Assembly: GCA_016946835.1 (NCBI GenBank)
Contig: JACVTC010000008.1
Span: forward strand, 1,225,001-1,289,000
Length of the DNA stretch: 64,000 nt
Direction of reading: 5' to 3'
Origin: Neocallimastix lanati (nom. inval.)
Lineage: Eukaryota; Neocallimastigomycota; Neocallimastigomycetes; Neocallimastigales; Neocallimastigaceae
The notes beneath the pieces were generated by a model. It was given only the letters and a program-made list of their open reading frames with translations. It made no database searches and had not been told where the DNA came from. The position numbers and the translations under genes are program-made. Each line of letters begins with the position of its first letter. Within the stretch, counting starts at the first letter, position 1. Shown here piece after piece: positions 1 through 16,417 of the stretch.

Positions 1-290
1 AGAGGAGGATAGTTCATTTTAATGTGGCTTATATTTTTTATATAAAGCCATATATTTTTAAGATATTATTTACAATCATAAATAAATATATATATAATTA
101 TTATTTCAAAGGAAATAATAATATATTCTATTATAAAAAATTATAAATTATTTTTTTAATAGAAAATTATTTTTATAATTGAATATTAATAAATTATATG
201 TAAAAAAAAAAAAGAATATTTATTTTTTATTTAATTATTAGAAAACCATCCACTAGATTCCAATTAGATTTACATGGGTTAGAGTTTAGT
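1..290 (-). repeat. Dispersed AT-rich repeat, copy 1
   Basis: Read as its reverse complement, this stretch matches 30361-30590 for most of its length. Shared order: a TAATAATTAAATAAA block, a TATTCTTTTTT run, an ATATAATTTATTAAT block, an AATAGAATATATTATTATTTC block, a TTATTTATGATTGTA block, then ATCTTAAAAATRTATGGCTTT. The match is gapped but far longer than AT bias alone would give. The copy may continue past the window edge. No coding capacity was seen. Its nature (transposon end or miniature element) is unknown. Confidence 0.6.
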
Positions 291-895
291 GAAAATTTTT
301 GGAAAAAAAATATATTTATATTTGAAATTTTATTTTGAATAAATCTAAATATATATAATAATTATTTAAAAAAAAAATTGTTAATGAATTGAGAAATTAA
401 GATCGATATTAAATAGTTATTGAATTTGATAAATTTTTTCTTTATAGATAACTTTTATTAAAAATTAAATAGTATTTTTTACTATTATTCCTTTTTCGTT
501 TTTTTTTTAATTACAACTTAAATACTTCCTATGTATCTTAATACTTTAATGAGAAACAGATATAGACTAAATTTTATGTTTTAATTTTATGTTTTAGTAT
601 TTCCTTTTTTCATCTTATATATTAACATATAAATTTTATTCAATATATATATATATTTTTTTTAATTATTGTATAATTTTCATTTAAAAGAAAATAAATA
701 ATAAATAATTTTAAAATTTTTTAAATATAATTTTTCTTTTTTTTTAAAAAAAATCTATTATTTCGATAAAATAAAATAAAAAAATAAATTTTTTAATTTC
801 TTTATTACTACTATTTTTATTAATAATGTTATTATTTCTATAATCATCATATCTTTTTAAAATTTTATAATTACAATTTTTATAAAGAATTATAT
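291..895. other. AT-rich spacer, no gene seen
   Basis: Runs of A and T with no open frame that looks like protein and no RNA gene signature. Confidence 0.6.
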
Positions 896-1030
896 GGGAG
901 AGTTGCATTTCCCCAAATTGCATTTCCCCAGGTTGTATTTCGACAAGTGGCGTAGTATTAAAATGTTGCATTTCCCCAAGTTGCATTTCCCCAAGTTGCT
1001 TTTCGCCAGGTTGCATTTCGACATGTAGAG
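896..1030 (-). repeat. Block of 15-bp units, left inverted arm
   Basis: On the minus strand the block reads as degenerate repeats of a 15-bp unit (core GGCGAAATGCAAC or GGGGAAATGCAAC). Three units come first, then a spacer containing AATACTACGCCAC, then about three more units ending in CTCCC. On the minus strand a frame from about 1016 encodes a five-residue periodicity (GEMQL), simply because 15 is a multiple of 3. It pairs with an inverted copy at 1160-1290. GC content is well above the flanks. Confidence 0.75.
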
Positions 1031-1159
1031 TATTGATATAAATAAATGAATAAATAAATATATAAATATTAATTCAAAATATTTTTTTTAAAATTGTTTT
1101 TATGCGATATTAATAATATTTAATTTTATTTATTGATTTATTTATTTATTTAATAATTC

Positions 1160-1290
1160 TCAATTTGGCGAAATGCAACTTGGCGAAATGCCACATTTTT
1201 TTAATACGCCACATGCTTTCAAAAAAATTGGCGAAACGCAACCTGGCGAAATTCAATTTGGCGAAATGCCCCACACCCGAATTATATATT
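1160..1290 (+). repeat. Block of 15-bp units, right inverted arm
   Basis: Same architecture as 896-1030 but on the plus strand: two units (TTGGCGAAATGCAAC type), then a spacer with TAATACGCCACATG, then three units ending in CCCCACACCC. The arms are about 130 bp each, separated by about 130 bp of AT-rich DNA, so a foldback structure is possible. The plus-strand reading repeats NLAKC, which superficially resembles a pentapeptide-repeat protein. A remnant of such a gene is an alternative to a foldback element. Confidence 0.75.
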
Positions 1291-1491
1291 TATTTAATTT
1301 TATGTTTTAATTTAAAAGGGTTAAAAAAAGATCAAAAATATTATTGGTTTATAAAATTATATTATTAAAAAATAAAAAATATTATTAATAAAAATTATTA
1401 AAATATAATTATTTAATTTAATATATTCATTTATATAAAAAATTTTTTAATTTTTAATTTGGAATAAATTATAATATAAAATTTTAAAAAT

Positions 1492-6431
<4,940 letters not shown>

Positions 6432-6670
6432 ATACATTTATATATATTAAATTATTTATATATTTATTTATGAAATCTATTATGACTCATTTATTAAATA
6501 TTTGTAAAATTAAATAAATGTTATTCCTTTATAAAAAGTACATTTAATTTATTAAAAAATAAAATAAAAAAAAAAAAAAAAAAAAAAAAAAATTAAATAT
6601 ATGTATAGTTATTATTAATGCTTAAGTTTTAGTTTATTTCATATTAAGTTATTATTGTTTAAGTTTGAAA

Positions 6671-6701
<31 letters not shown>

Positions 6702-6954
6702 ATATATATATATATGTATATATATTTTTTATTTTTATTTATTATTATTTTTTTAAATATTATAATAGTAATAAAAATTAATAATAATAATAATATATAT
6801 ATATATATAAATGTGGTTGTATTGATTTTGATTTTAATTAAAAAATTTAATTTTGATAAAAAGTTAATTAAAAGGGTATTTTGAATAATATATTATTATT
6901 ATTATTATTAATATTTAAAATAATTGATATAATAAATAAAAATGATATGATATT
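6432..6954. other. Convergent intergenic spacer
   Basis: Lies between the 3' ends of the RecQ and TXNL4B-like genes. It holds a poly-A run near 6566-6590, an AAAT tetranucleotide run at about 6671-6702 and TA runs. No gene is seen. Confidence 0.6.
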
Positions 6955-7707
6955 CTATATATTTTTATAATAAAGTGTATATTGTGGAATTCTTGTTCTT
7001 TCAATTGGGCAATCAACAATATATTTTCCTCTCATTGCTCCTCGACAAACGACTTCAATCATATCAATACAATCTTGTTTTGTTTGAAATGCTCCTATCC
7101 ATTTAGTATTATCCTGAGTTCTAAATAAAAATTATTAATATTGGTATTAATATAAATATAAATACAATATTAATACAATATATTTTATTATTCATGATTC
7201 ATTAAAAAAAGGAATAAATAAAAAATAAAATAAAATTAAATTTCAAATAAGATTTTTTATAAAAAAAAAAATACCCTGCATTTATCTTTATATGCTTAGT
7301 ATTAAAAAAAAAGATGGTGGCTGGTATTAAGGAAATATCAAAATATTGAACATATTCAGGTACATCATCAACTTCAACTATATAAATATCTGCAATTTTC
7401 GATAAATATGGACTAGCTTTTGAGAGCTATTAATTATAATGATAGAAGAAAAAAAAAAAATTTAAATTAAAAAAAAAAAAAAAGATTTTAATTTTGATGC
7501 AAAGGGTTATATTATATCTTATAATAATAAATAACAATAATATCAAAGTATTTTTAAAAATTGTAATATATTTACCATATAATCTTGTTGCATACATACT
7601 GGGTCTGATGCTCTTCCAAACCGTATAACTACCACTTTATCTTCAGTATAACGTATAACCTTATTAATTTGTTTTTTTGATGTTAAGCGATAATGTAAAA
7701 ATTCCAT
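6955..7707 (-). CDS. TXNL4B: TXNL4B/Dim2-like thioredoxin-fold splicing protein
   Basis: Thioredoxin-fold protein of the Dim1/TXNL4 family, nuclear and associated with pre-mRNA splicing (U5 snRNP-related). Exons on the minus strand: 7707-7576, 7426-7275, 7120-6955, totalling 450 nt (149 aa), which is the usual length of TXNL4B. Seen in sequence: the N-terminus MEFLHYRLTSKK, then VVIRFGRASDPVC, a YFDISLIPATIFFFN core, TKWIGAF, and a C-terminal MIEVVCRGAMRGK segment, all characteristic of TXNL4B rather than canonical Dim1 (TXNL4A). The redox CxxC of thioredoxins is absent, as expected for this family. Introns are GT-AG and AT-rich. The start is the first in-frame ATG, followed directly by family sequence. 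Confidence 0.9.
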
Positions 7708-7831
7708 TAAAAAAAAAAAAGAAATAATAATAATTAATTTTCTGTTTTTAATTTTATTTCAATATTTACAGTTATAATCACGTGATACAAAACAAAATAT
7801 ATTATAAAAATTAATATTTTAATTAAATTTG

Positions 7832-7882
<51 letters not shown>

Positions 7883-7918
7883 ATTATTATTATTATTATT
7901 TTATAAGAGTTACATAAT
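7708..7918. promoter_or_regulatory. Short divergent promoter region
   Basis: A 211-bp spacer between the divergent TXNL4B-like gene and the small ORF at 7919. It includes a poly-T run at about 7838-7878 and ATCACGTGAT at 7776-7786, which contains a CACGTG E-box. No start site can be placed. Regulatory role is inferred from position only. Confidence 0.35.
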
Positions 7919-8119
7919 ATGGAAAAAAAATTAAGTAATTCGGAGCAAAGAATTTCTTCAAAAGTTGAAGAAATGAAAAGGAAGATTCAGAAAAATAAAA
8001 AAGATAGTGAAAGGAATGAAAAAATTTCTAAAATGTTAGTGGATACCTCCATAAAAGTCGCTATTGTATCTGTGTCTATTAGTTGTTTATGGTTAATCTA
8101 TAAGAAAATTTCTAATTGA
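7919..8119 (+). CDS. Small hypothetical tail-anchored protein
   Basis: 66-residue ORF without introns. Residues 1-40 are rich in Lys, Glu and Ser with a heptad-like pattern (coiled-coil tendency). Residues about 42-60 form one hydrophobic segment (VAIVSVSISCLWLIY), followed by the basic tail KKISN. This is the layout of a small C-tail-anchored membrane protein. Base composition is visibly more mixed than the surrounding spacer, and the ATG lies just after a divergent promoter-like gap, both in favour of a real gene. The family is not recognised. Confidence 0.5.
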   Translation: MEKKLSNSEQRISSKVEEMKRKIQKNKKDSERNEKISKMLVDTSIKVAIVSVSISCLWLIYKKISN

Positions 8120-8563
8120 TAATTTTTTATTTTTCAATTCCATAATCAATATTTTTTTTCATCGTATATAATATTTAACAATATATATACACATATATAA
8201 ACAATTTTACCAAAAGAAATTCGGAATCATTATTTTTTATTTTGAAATAAATAAATTATATAAAAATTATACCAAAAAAAAATATATATATATTACTTTT
8301 AATATGATATAATAAGTATTTTCAATAATACTTTTAAATAATAGTTCGCGTATTTAATAACGAATTATCTATTAAAATTAAAACAATACTAAATATATTA
8401 AATATTAAAAGAAAGTAAAAGAAATGGAGATATAAATCTATCAAATGTAAAAATTAAAGAATAATTGAAAATTTATAAAAGAATAAAAACATAAAATATA
8501 AATACATAAATACATTCTTTTTTTTTTTTTTTTTTTTTTTATTTTATTTTATTTTGTTAAACA

Positions 8564-8633
<70 letters not shown>

Positions 8634-9293
8634 TTATTGATTTATTGATTTATTTAATTAATAGATTTTAAATTTAATTGAAATTTCAGAATTTATAGTA
8701 ATTTTTTTTTTTTTTACTTAATATAAAAAAAATATTGTTTTATATGTTATTTTATTTTATTTTATTTTGTTTTATTTTATTTTGTTTTATTTTATATATA
8801 TATATATTTTTTTTTTTGATATAATATTATTATATTATATAAATTTGGTGGATGATAAATTTAATAATATATATCTATATATCTATACTATTACGTTTTT
8901 TTTTATTATTATTTTATTATAAAAATCATTGTTTTAAATAATTATATTATATTATTTAATAAATTTATTCATTAGATCATACTATCGCGTGATTAATATA
9001 TTAGAGTTTTGATTATCAAAATTTTTATTAATTTATTTAATATTAAAAATCATAATATAATTATATTTAATTAATTATAAACCATTTATTTTTTTTTTAT
9101 TTTTTTTTTCTTTACGTTTTATTTTATGGTTTTTTAATTATTTATTGTTTATAAGAAAACATTATTTTTTCTGAATTTATATATTCAAGTTATTATTATT
9201 TTTTTAATAATAGCTTATAATATTCTGATAATATAAATAAATTAAAAATATATTATATCAATAAATAATTAAATTGTAATAATAAAATTCAAT
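8120..9293. other. AT-rich intergenic spacer
   Basis: About 1.2 kb of A/T runs. It holds poly-T at about 8518-8540 and 8597-8628, a TA dinucleotide run near 8566-8594 and TTTTA/TTTTG repeats at 8749-8790. No supported gene or RNA. Confidence 0.6.
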
Positions 9294-12200
9294 ATGGCTC
9301 AAGATGCATTAAAAGGTTAATAAATAATTTATGTATGGATGTATAAACTACTGAATCAACTGATAAATAATAAAAATATAAAAATAAAAATAAAATTTCA
9401 TGTGAAAATATTCAATATAAATATTATTATTATTCAAATAAATTTCTTTTATTTTGATTTTCCTTCTTTAAAATAAAAAAGAATTAAAAAATTGCAAATA
9501 AAATATTTTAAAATATTTTAATGTTATTATTGTTGAATTTGCCACAATTGTTCTTATTTTTATATATTATATATATTTTTAATTATTCTGATTAATTGAA
9601 TTAATTGAATAAAAAAAAAAAAAAAAAAAAAAAAAAAACAATTAATATACAATAATATATATATGTATAATGATGTTCATTTTTATTACCAATAGAATTA
9701 TTATTGTTGATACTTATAATAACAATTTTAAATATACTATATATGATGTATCAAATAGAAATAAAATAATAATTAATATTCAATTGATACATTTAAAAAC
9801 TAATAATGTGTATAATATATAAAATACAATATATAATGATATGATAATAATACCAAAAAAAAAAAAAAAAAAAAAAAAAAATTCAGTTTTGGTAAAATCA
9901 ATAAGAATAATAACTGGAGCAATTAAATATTAATAATTTAAGAATAAATAATAAAAAAAAATAATTTCTATCGGAGGTTGATATAAAACTGTGTTAATAA
10001 TAATAATCTATTTTTATGTAAAATTGAAATATAATATCAATAGAAAATTGAAATTGAATAATATTTTTAGAAAAAAGTAATAAAAAATTTAATTTAATTT
10101 AATTATAATTTCTCTGTTTATTAATAATTGTTTTTTTTAACTATGTTTTCAAAATGAAATGAATTTTGAAATTTATATAAATACATATACGTATGAACAA
10201 TTAAATTATAAGTTTTAGATAACTATTGATAATTGAATATAATATTAAGATATTGCAAATAAAAAAACAAAACATCAAAAAAAAAGTAAAAACAAAGAAA
10301 AAAAAAAAAAAAAAAAAAAGAAAAACATAAAAACAAAAAACCAAAATTAATAAATACTTATATACAATAAAATATGAAAATATGATATTAATATTTTATT
10401 TTACAATTAAATAATTAAAAATAAAAAAAAAAAAAAATAAAAAAATAAATAAATAGATATTACCGAATTCTTCGAAAATGATATTGGAGAATCTATTATG
10501 GGAAGAAATGATTCTTTAGGTAAAATGTTAAATATTGAATATATACATTTTTTCATTATATAGAAAATGATATAATTATTAATTATTTTTATTATTATTT
10601 ATTATCATTAATTTTAATTTTAAAATATTATAATAGCATCATTTAGAGAACTAGGTCCACCAGATTTATGTCATATTATTAAAACAAATAATAAAGTTTC
10701 AGCAAAGGATGTTAGTATTAAATTTCACATTTATATGATACTTCAATAAAATTTCATAAATATATTTATATTGAGTTTTTACATATATACATTATTATGT
10801 TTTATTAATGAAATAATAATAATAATGAAAATTTATAAAATTGACTATGATAATAAATTTACGTAATAATAATTGTATCAATATAATTAAAATAAAAACA
10901 AATTTATTTATAATAATATTATAAAAGATTGGTTCTTATCACTTTGTTCTTGGTATAGATACAAGGTAAACTATAATTTAGAGTAAATTAAAATTAAAAT
11001 TATCAAAAATATTGATTATATATTTTATTTTTAATTTATTTAGCTCTTCAGCTACTATTGCAGCTTATTTAAATTCACTTTCATATTCTTTGGTAAAAAA
11101 ATAAAATAAAATAATAATATATATTTTAAATTTTTCTTACTAAAACAAATTAAATTGTATAAAAATATTTAAGACTGAGGAGCAATCAGGATGGTTTTCA
11201 AATAATAGTCAACCATCATGGAAAATTCGTTCAGGAACTTATTGCTGTTTTAATGCATTTTCAAGAGTGGATATGCGTGTTGAAGTTCAAATTCCAGGAG
11301 GTGTTGTTAGTTATTTAGTTGATCTTAAAGGTGACAGGTATATATATATATATTTTATTATTTATCTTTTAATTATTATTTATTAATTTTTATATTGAGT
11401 TTTTATAATTAATATTATATAATGATTAATTATTAATTATTTTTTTTTATTATATTTTATTATTATTTTTTTATAATTAATTTATATCTGTCATTTTATA
11501 TATTAATATAAAAATAATGATATTATCTATTTTAAATAATTTAGACATCCAATTACAAATAATACATTATGGCAAGAAACATACATTTCTGGTATTCTTA
11601 GAGCTATTATGGATGATAATGATGAACCAGGTATAAATTTTTATAATTTTAAATTTTGTTTTAAAAAATATTTTTATTTTATATTTTAATTTAAATTTAT
11701 TATATACATATTATTATTATTTTTTTTTTATTATTATTATTTATTTTTTTTTATTATTATAATTTTTTTTTCTAATTTTAAATATTAATAATATTATATA
11801 CATTTTAATATTATATATATATATATATATTTTATTTTTATTTTATAAGATGGTAATGATGGTAATCAATTAAGAGGTTTAAGAAAATTAGATGCTATTC
11901 AATCTTTAGAAAGTGAAAAAAGATTTTTGGAAGCAGCTAGCACTGAATTTTGGAAATCATGGCAATTAGGAACTGATCCAGAAGTTCAAGTTGCTACATA
12001 TGTTAGTAATCATCTTTCTAATGGTTTAATGAAGTACTTTGGTAACAGTTATAGATATGATATTGCTGCCAAATTCTTCGAACAATTAGCCGAAAAAGAT
12101 CCAGAAGTTTCTGTACTTTTAGCTAAATCTTATATTGGTTATGATGAAGAAATTAAGGCTATCGAAGTTTTAAATAGAGCTTTAAAAGCTAAACCACAAT

Positions 12201-12578
12201 CTTATTCTCTCATTTTAGTACAAATTGAGTTTTTAAGAAAAAAGAAACGTTATGATATGGCATTAAAATTAGCAAAGTTAGCTGTTACTTATGCCCCATC
12301 AGAATATTCAACATGGGCTACCTTGGCTGAAGTATTTTTTGAAAAGGATGATATTGAAATGGCTTTATTGACTTTAAATTCTTGTCCAATGTTTACTTAT
12401 TGCGAAAAAGATTCAAATTGTCAAAGAATGCCAATGCCAGAAAGATTAAATATTGCTATGAATTATGAAACTAAGAGTTCACCTGAAGAACTAAAGGATA
12501 TTAAAGATTTTATAAGTCCTGGTGGTAGTACTGATTTTAGAGATCATGTAAGTTTTAATATTTAAATATATATATATA

Positions 12579-12609
<31 letters not shown>

Positions 12610-14541
12610 TTTTTTTTTTTTTAAATAATTTACTTAATATTAATTATTAGATGTTAATTATTAATATTAATATTTAATATTTGTATAATATATTTATTAA
12701 TTTTATTATTTAATTAATTATTTTTATATTTTATTATTTTCGTATTATATATATCTATATAATTAATTTGTTATATCCTTAATTATTATGATGAATGTTT
12801 TTTTTTTTTTTTTTTTTTTGTATTTAATATTTTAAAGATTCATCCTGATTTATTAAGATTACCAGCTAATTCATTACGTGGTACTTTCTTAAAAGCATAT
12901 AATTTATTAGTAAAAATTGTAAGAAAGATTGGTTGGAACAAATTATTATATTATAGATCATTGGTATTTGTTATGGAAGAAGAATATCGTATTCAACGTG
13001 CTAATATTGAAAAGAAACAACAAGAAGAAAATGTAATTAGATATATATTTATTTATTTTAAAAAATATAAATAATTAAATTATTATTTTATTATTATTTT
13101 TATTGCTTGAAGAATGAAGAACGTAAACGTACAGTTTCTTTCTCAAGAACTAACGAAAATAAAATGGAAGAAATAGCTGTTCATGAGCAAATTCAAAAAA
13201 CTGAAGAACCAGAAGAAAAGAATGAAGGTAAAGGTAAAGAAACTGTTGAAGATAAAGGAAATGAAACTGAAGATCTTGAAAATAAAATGGAAGAAATTAG
13301 TTTATCATCTGATGCTCCAGTAGAAAAGGATCAAGAAAAGGAAGAAGATAAAGGAGAATCAAAGAAAGAAAATGAAAATAATGAAGGTAATACTTTATCA
13401 CATACTAATAGTGTAGTTATTGATAATAATGGTGCTGAAAGTACTGAAAATGATGAAGAAAAGGTAAAAAATTACAAAAAAAAAAAAAAAAAAAAATAAA
13501 AATATTAATAAATAATTATGACAAATAATAATAATACTAATAATAATAATTATTATTGTTATATATATATATACTATATACTATATAATTTATATTATCA
13601 ATATATATAAAATATATAAAATAGGAACTTAATAAATTCTCTCAATATTCATTCAAAAATAAAAGACTTTGTGAAAGATGGCTTGATAACTTATTTATGG
13701 TTTTATATGAAGTAAGTTTTATGTTTATGACATTATATAATTATATATTTTTTCATATAATAATTAATTAATTAATAATAATAATAATGATATTAATAAT
13801 AAAATATAATAATAATAGGATCTTAGATTCTATTCTTCATTCAGAGATGAAATAGTACACTTAAAGGCTAGAGAAGCCAGACATGTTGCTTACCGTAAAT
13901 CATATTTAGAATGGGAAGTTTTCGGTGATTTAGCTTTGAGACTTGATCATATTGTAATTATAATAAAGAAAATCATAATATAAATAATATGTAAATTATA
14001 ATTTTATACTAAAAAAAAAATAATATTTATATTTATTATATTAATTTTAAAATAATATTATTATATAAATATGTATATATATAAAAAGGATGAAGCTAAA
14101 GAAGCATATCTTTATTCATTTGAGCAAAAGTACACATCAAAATCCTTATTAAGATTATTAGAAATATACTCTAATGAATACAATATTCAGGGATCATTGG
14201 AAATTGTTAATAGATTAGTCATTCTATATGAATTCACTTATAATAATAATATTGTAAGAATTTTTTTTATTACTTTTTTTTTTTTTTTTTAAATAATATA
14301 TATATATATATATATTTATTTATTAAATATTTTGAAATTCAAATTTAAAATAATTAAATATTTAATATATATATCATATCTATAGTATCCAAATCCAATT
14401 GGTCGCAGTATTTTTAAACTTATTCATTATCATGGTCTTGTTAAGGTAATGAATGCTGCTCTTGGTTTAACTAACTATGATTTAATTCAAAAATACTTTG
14501 ACTATGCCAAGAAATTCAAAGTTGAAGGATATAATCTTTAA
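9294..14541 (+). CDS. ChAPs-family exomer subunit (Chs5-Arf1-binding protein)
   Basis: Homolog of the yeast ChAPs (Bch1/Bud7/Bch2/Chs6), cargo adaptors of the exomer coat that moves proteins such as chitin synthase III from the trans-Golgi to the plasma membrane. Exons: 9294-9315, 10457-10519, 10637-10710, 10928-10965, 11044-11092, 11174-11337, 11545-11630, 11850-12547, 12838-13032, 13113-13463, 13625-13711, 13819-13953, 14089-14253, 14386-14541. The sum is 2283 nt (760 aa), all in frame. Diagnostic segments are RELGPPDLCHI, YHFVLGIDTSSSAT, WKIRSGTYCCFNAFSRVD, a TPR-like helical region (exon 8), and the C-terminal IGRSIFKLIHYHGL. Exon 10 encodes a Glu/Lys-rich, probably disordered insert of about 110 residues. 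Exon 1 is the weak point: intron 1 would be 1.14 kb, far longer than the others. An in-frame ATG at 10498 is an alternative start. ChAPs are TPR proteins that bind Arf1 and Chs5. Confidence 0.9.
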
Positions 14542-15222
14542 ATAAATTATTATATACTAAAAAAAAAAGAAAAATTTCGTATTTTAATATTAATTTTAAT
14601 TTGTTAATTCTCTTTAAAGTTTTAATAATTTTAAAAATGATTTTATTATTAATTAAGCATTTAAAAAAAAAAAAAAAAAAATAAAAATATAATCATTATA
14701 ATATATATATATAAATTTAGTATTTTTTTTTTTTTTTTTTTTAATCTTTTAAAAATATTAAATTAATTATTAATAAAATATATTATACGCATAAAAGATT
14801 TTAAAATAAAAAATAATATCAAAATATATCGAATTAATTAATGGAATTAATAATTATGTCAATAAAAAAAATAAAAATAAAAATATATATAGAGAAAAAA
14901 TTGTAAAAAAAAAAAAAGATATATAATAATACTACTAATAATAATAGTAAAAAAAAAAAAAAAAAAAAACTACAGTAAATAATATTAAAAATTGTTGCCA
15001 TTAAAAATCCTTTAAAATAATAAATAATAAAAAATATAATAATTAAAATAAAATTAGAAAAACCTTTTATACTAATAATAAAATATGAATAATTCCAAAT
15101 ATCATTTTTAATTTTTATATTTTAAATATTTAACTTTATATTTGAACTAAAATACTTTGAATTTATTTTTAATATAAAGAAAAGATTTGTGGATTATTCA
15201 TTCATTTATAATTATATTAATA

Positions 15223-15289
<67 letters not shown>

Positions 15290-15419
15290 TAATTTATAAA
15301 AAAAATTTAATAAAAATATTATTAAATATATATTAATATTTATTTTTATGTGAATATAATGTATACATTAATTTATGCTGTACAAAATTACCTTTTAATA
15401 TATATTATTTTTATTTTGA
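14542..15419. other. AT-rich spacer with AAAT microsatellite
   Basis: 3' flank of the ChAPs gene. It contains several poly-A and poly-T tracts and an uninterrupted AAAT run at about 15224-15286. No gene seen. Confidence 0.6.
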
Positions 15420-15887
15420 TTGGGTTAAAATGTTTAATGATTGGAAGAAAAACAAAATGAAGATGAAAAGTAAGTTTGGTGCACCAAAAGTTTTATTTCC
15501 TCCTTTCAAATACCAATTGTTGCTGTATAGAAGCATAGGTAATTAAATGAATGATGAATTGATGTGAATGAATGAATTGAAGAAATGTTATTTTTTTTGA
15601 TTTTGTTACTTTTATATTATAGTTTTTAAATTTTATGGAAAGGTTGTTATTGTAGTTAATATGTGTTATCTAAATATTTAGATGATGGATGAACGAATGT
15701 TTCTTTTTTTTTTTTTAAATTAAAAATTAGTATTATTAGTATAATTTTGTCTTATTTCTATGTCAGATAAAAATTACTTCTTGTAGCCAAACCTCCTCTG
15801 GAATAAATTAACTAAATGATTTTTTTATATTAATTTTTTTCTTTATTGTGACGAAAATATTTTTCATTTCAAATTAATAAGGGTAAA
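15420..15887 (+). promoter_or_regulatory. Leader of RPL34 with possible 5'UTR intron
   Basis: This stretch is less AT-rich than normal spacer (for example GGTGCACCAAAAG at 15478 and CCAAACCTCCTCTGG at 15787). A plausible donor GTAAGT at 15470 and an acceptor AATAAG at 15876-15881, seven bases before the ATG, would define a 412-nt intron in the 5' untranslated region. Such leader introns are common in ribosomal protein genes. The intron is inferred from splice signals only. Confidence 0.35.
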
Positions 15888-16417
15888 ATGGTTCAACGTG
15901 TTACTTTCCGTAGACGCTTATCATACAACACCAAGTCCAACAACAACCGTGTTGTTAAGACTCCAGGTAACAAGTTAGTCTTCCACCACATCTCTAAGAA
16001 CGCTAAGGTTCCAAGATGTGCCGAAACCGGTGCTCCACTCAGTGGTATTAAGGCTCTTCGTCCAAGAAAGTACCAAAGTATCTCTAAAACTAAGAAGCAC
16101 GTTAGCAGAGCTTACGGTGGTAACCTTTCCGGTAGCAGTGTCAGAAGCCGGTAAGTTTAAATTTAATAAAAATTAAAATAATATTTTAACAAAAAATATT
16201 TATAAATATATTATTTGTTGAAACAATAAGACTTATCCAAAATTAAATATCAATTTTTATTATATATCATAATTAAAATACATATATAATACAAATTTTC
16301 AAATTATAAAATAAAAATAATAATAATATTAGTATCATCCGTGCTTTCTTAATTGAAGAACAAAAGATTGTTAAGAAAGTTCTTAAGGCACAAACTTCCA
16401 ACAAGAAGAAGAATTAA
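15888..16417 (+). CDS. RPL34: 60S ribosomal protein L34 (eL34)
   Basis: Structural protein of the large cytosolic ribosomal subunit. Exons 15888-16150 and 16333-16417 sum to 348 nt (115 aa), the usual eL34 length. Typical segments are MVQRVTFRRR at the start, NTKSNNNRVVKTPG, KVPRC..TG (a zinc-ribbon-like Cys region), LRPRKY and, in exon 2, IIRAFLIEEQKIVKK. The intron splits an Arg codon (CG/T). Codon choice is very different from neighbouring genes: many C-ending codons (ACC, AAC, TCC, GTC) and AAG for Lys, as expected for highly expressed genes in this AT-rich genome. The start is certain from family alignment. Confidence 0.97.

Noticed and set aside
15540-15700. Possible box C/D snoRNA in the RPL34 leader (ATGATGA near 15546 and GATGATGG near 15680)
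   Set aside because: No convincing CTGA box D at proper distance and no terminal stem was seen.
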